Positions 61,733 through 64,000 of a stretch of DNA of 64,000 nt are shown one piece after another (position 1 is the first letter of the stretch; every line of letters begins with the position of its first letter). The translations under genes were made by a program, and so were the position numbers. The stretch is from the NCBI GenBank assembly GCA_963851085.1, contig CAWKNX010000018.1, forward strand, positions 564,508 to 628,507. The letters are read 5' to 3'. The notes beneath the pieces are model-generated. The model was not told the origin of the DNA. It worked only from the letters and a program-made list of their open reading frames with translations, and made no database searches. Source of the DNA: DATFVJ01 sp963851085 (lineage in GTDB: Bacteria; Actinomycetota; Actinomycetes; Streptosporangiales; Streptosporangiaceae).

Positions 61733-61972
61733 TCAGTTGTCGCGTGGCACGACGTAGACGCCGCGGCCCGGGACCGTTCGGACCAGTCCCTCGGTCCGCA
61801 GGACGTTGAGGGCCTTCTCGGCGGTGCCCTTGGCGACCTCGTAGCGCTGCATGATCGTCTTGATGCTCGGGAGGGGCTCGCGAGGGCCGATCTCGCCGGA
61901 CTCGATCATCCCGCGCAAGAGCGCAGCAACCTGAAGGTAGCGGGGCTCGTCGCTGAAATGATCAATAGACAC
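61733..61972 (-). CDS. short GntR-family regulator
   Basis: A 79-residue winged-helix-only GntR protein: P-R-Y-L-Q-V-A-A-L-L-R-G-M-I-E-S-G-E-I, P-S-I-K-T-I-M-Q-R-Y-E-V-A-K-G-T and wing G-R-G-V-Y-V. It is a paralogue of the regulator at 3832. It is divergent from the gene at 62084 with a 16-bp perfect palindrome between them, so it probably represses both. No effector-binding domain is attached. Confidence 0.85.
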   Translation of the reverse strand: MSIDHFSDEPRYLQVAALLRGMIESGEIGPREPLPSIKTIMQRYEVAKGTAEKALNVLRTEGLVRTVPGRGVYVVPRDN

Positions 61973-62017
61973 CCTGCCAGGCTAAGTAACCAAGGGTGAC
62001 CCTGGCCTTCGGGGGAA

Positions 62018-62033
62018 CCCTAGGTACCTAGGG
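62018..62033. promoter_or_regulatory. perfect palindrome CCCTAGGTACCTAGGG
   Basis: This 16-bp palindrome lies in the 111-bp divergent promoter region; a related TATCTAGGTATG follows at about 62048. A dimeric repressor such as the adjacent GntR protein is the likely ligand. Confidence 0.5.
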
Positions 62034-62083
62034 AGCCTTGAGATAGTATCTAGGTATGTCAGCATGACCAGGATCAGGAGAGC

Positions 62084-62641
62084 ATGCGGCGTGGCTGCGC
62101 GCTGTCAAGAGCGGCCCGTCCCTGGACCCGCCGCCAACGGCGGGCTTGGCAGGCGAGGTGGGTGCGGACCGCGCTTGACCTGGATCCGATCGTCTACAAG
62201 TTGATGCACCCGGAGCCGGGGAGACAAGCCTGACCCTGGCTCGGGCGGATCAGGATGTCGCGCTGTACCGGTGCTTTCTGAAGCTGTGCGTACTGTACCC
62301 GGGCGCGGCGATCGTGCCGACGAGGCAGCTCGACCGCGTCTGGCACACGCACATGCTGGATACGGCCAAGTACCGCGCCGACTGTGACTGGGTGTTCGGC
62401 CGCTTCATGGATCACTTCCCGTATGCGGGCTGCGCGGAGAGGACGACCGGCGCGCCTGGCGTGACGACTTCGCTCGGACCTGCTGCCTGTTCCGGGAGCA
62501 CTTCGGAGTCGAGATCGGCGCCAGCCGGCAGCCAGCGCCTGCCGCGTTCACGGCGACGGCTCAGACTGCTGCGTCGGCTGCGTCAAGCCTGCGGCGGCCG
62601 ATACCCGGCCGCGCCCGGAACGCGCCGCGCTCGCGGGCTGA
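62084..62641 (+). pseudogene. glycine-rich-domain-like (GRDP/DUF1399) protein, two frameshifts
   Basis: Joined frames give about 185 residues from ATG 62084 (AGGAG upstream). Family motifs are L-D-L-D-P-I-V-Y-K-L-M-H-P-E-P-G, Y-R-C-F-L-K-L-C-V-L-Y-P-G, the signature L-D-R-V-W-H-T-H-M-L-D-T-A-K-Y (metal-like W-H-x-H), F-P-Y-A-G and R-G-E-D-D-R-R-A-W. The end D-C-C-V-G-C-V-K-P is Cys-rich. Breaks are near 62220 and 62434. The W-H-x-H helix is shared with plant GRDP proteins; the bacterial function is unknown. Confidence 0.7.
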
Positions 62642-62936
62642 GGCGGTGGGTGCGGCTGAGCGCATCGTGTCTTGCGGCGAAGTGTCCTATCTCGATCGAT
62701 CTGAGCCACGGCCAGGTCGGTGACCTGCGGGTGGCTCAGATGGCGTGAGACGTGCTCGCGGCGCTCGTCTCACCGGATATGAGCTATTTCATCTCGTCAC
62801 CGTGCTGGAGGCCCGGCGGCTGCCGCCGCGCCGATCCCGGTCAGCTGCGGACCGCCTTCCCGCCATCACTGTCCTGTCCGGTTGAAGTCCGCCGCCGTGG
62901 CCGTGGATCCGCGAGCTCCCGCCTGACCTGCGGCAC

Positions 62937-63786
62937 TCAGCCGTCCAGGACCGTGCGCAGGACGGCGGCGAAAGCGCCGGGGCCGCTGAGGAAGCCGTCG
63001 TGACCGCCGGGGAACGTGACCGGCGTGGTGCCGAGCCGCTCGGCCACGGCCACGGCGGCACGGCCGGCCAGCATCTGGCCGGACTGGGTGCCGACGCCGA
63101 GGACGATGCGGGTGGGTGCCGCGCGGAGCGCGCCGAAGTCGTAGCTGGTAGCCGGCGCAGGCGGTCATGTGCAGTCCGAGCAGCGGATCGTCGCGGAAGC
63201 CGTCGTCTTGTGCGGGCAACCCGAAAGCGGCGGGATCGGGAGCGGGCTGCCCGGGGAAGCCGGGCGGGATCGGGCCCGCGTGGCTGACCAGCGCGATGAA
63301 CTCGGCCATCGCCGGGCCGAAGCCGCTGCGCTGGTAGGTCTCGCGGATGTCGGCGCACGCGGCCAGCACGGGCTCACGGTCCGGCAGCTCCTGGGCGGCG
63401 GGCGGCTCGTGCGCCACCAGGGCGCCGATCAGCCGGGGATGGCTGGCCACCAGGGCCAGCGCGTTGACCGCGCCGCCGCTGCTGCCGAAGACGTCGGCCG
63501 GCCCGGCGTCCAGCGCCTGGATCAGCCGGCGCAGGTCCTCGGCGTGCTCGCCGGGCGCCGACCCTGGCGGCTCGCCGTCGGTGCGCTGGCTGCGCTCCGT
63601 CCCGCGGGGGTCGTAGGTCACCACCGTGCGGTCGGCGAACTGCCCAGCCAAGGCGGCGAAGCCGGAGGCTCCCATCGGCGACCCGATCAGCAGCAGGACC
63701 GGATGCCCCGCGCCGCCGTTGTCCCGCACGTCGTAGTGCAGCACGGCGCCCGGCGCCTCCAGCGTGTACGTCTTCGGCTCGCTCAT
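62937..63786 (-). CDS. alpha/beta hydrolase, one frameshift
   Basis: About 282 residues from ATG 63786. The fold markers are L-L-L-I-G-S-P-M-G-A-S-G-F (oxyanion loop), V-V-T-Y-D-P-R-G-T-E-R-S, the nucleophile elbow V-F-G-S-S-G-G-A-V-N-A-L and the catalytic His in F-P-G-G-H-D-G-F-L. The last 78 residues are one frame out after about 63142; corrected they read Y-D-F-G-A-L-R-A-A-P-T-R-I-V-L-G-V-G. Such proteins hydrolyse esters or act as haloperoxidase-like enzymes; the substrate cannot be told. Nothing is seen from 63787 to the window end. Confidence 0.8.
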
Positions 63787-64000
63787 GGCGGCGGACCCCT
63801 TTCCCAGGCTGATCGTCTTCTGCCCGTACCGATCGGCGCAAGCCGGGAACCTCATCGCCCGGTCCTGATGTTCCCGGCTCACGCTACGCCGGACTCTGAC
63901 GGTGCCGTCACCGCCGGCCGTGACCGGTGGACGGCGCCGACGGCGCTCAAACAGGCTGGCGCCGCTGGTGTTGTCTGAGGATGAGCCGCGCAGGTTAGTT

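Noticed and set aside
1..64000. Replication origin, rRNA operon or secondary-metabolite cluster
   Set aside because: No dnaA-type box clusters, no rRNA sequence and no polyketide, peptide synthetase or lanthipeptide genes were seen.

Overview
The window is GC-rich DNA (GTG/ATG starts, strong G/C third-position bias) from an actinobacterium. Lsr2, a cNMP-binding histidine kinase beside a UBP-type zinc finger, short GntR regulators, a DUF4192 protein and a GCS2-type glutamate-cysteine ligase together point to a soil lineage near Streptosporangiales/Catenulisporales; the exact order cannot be fixed from sequence alone. The 5' end cuts into an OsmC gene. A recurring caveat: about 25 otherwise well-preserved genes carry single-base frameshifts while long neighbours are intact. 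I reconstructed these genes by joining frames and flagged each one. Draft-assembly error is at least as likely as genuine decay.

Region by region. 0-5 kb: OsmC, a methyltransferase, a RelE/antitoxin operon facing a short GntR regulator, and a membrane protein. 5-12.5 kb: redox and stress genes (glutathionyl-hydroquinone reductase-like protein; response-regulator/thioredoxin-reductase fusion; cNMP-binding histidine kinase; UBP zinc finger; CBS protein), a tRNA-like gene, an enoyl-CoA hydratase and a SnoaL-like protein. 13-19.5 kb: a tightly overlapping four-gene ABC export module (membrane-anchored propeller, FtsX-type permease, two ATPases) and a small CX5R phosphatase. 19.6-27 kb: secreted surface proteins (two fibronectin-III proteins, a PGGGG-repeat protein, a protein with seven acidic Cys-flanked repeats, and a small paralogue). 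27.4-32 kb: a four-gene exopolysaccharide cluster (nucleotide-sugar dehydrogenase, GT2, parallel beta-helix, glycosidase-like), then lsr2.

33-40.4 kb: a two-component system and a flavin/iron-sulfur electron-transfer operon (ferredoxin, NuoF-like, small protein, ferric-reductase-like membrane protein, ApbE, short anchored protein). Matching 11-bp-spaced direct repeats upstream of the regulator, the operon and a divergent secreted protein suggest one regulon. 40.5-49.5 kb: a glutamate-cysteine ligase, several anchored repeat-rich proteins, a DUF35 protein with a minisatellite-encoded extension, and a solute-binding/VWA lipoprotein.

49.6-63.8 kb is accessory DNA. A 43-bp duplication of the tRNA-Thr(GGT) 5' half brackets about 1 kb holding an integrase N-terminal remnant. 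Then come an IS1380-family element with intact inverted repeats and a CTGAG target duplication, a large unrecognised protein, an AbiEi/AbiEii toxin-antitoxin pair, a broken TIR-domain gene, and an SSB/DUF4192/zinc-ribbon set typical of integrative elements. A second phosphatase and a second short GntR regulator, paralogues of those at 19 kb and 3.8 kb, follow, then a glycine-rich-domain protein and an alpha/beta hydrolase. The most interesting combinations are the acidic-repeat secreted proteins beside the exopolysaccharide genes, and the tRNA-linked defence island.
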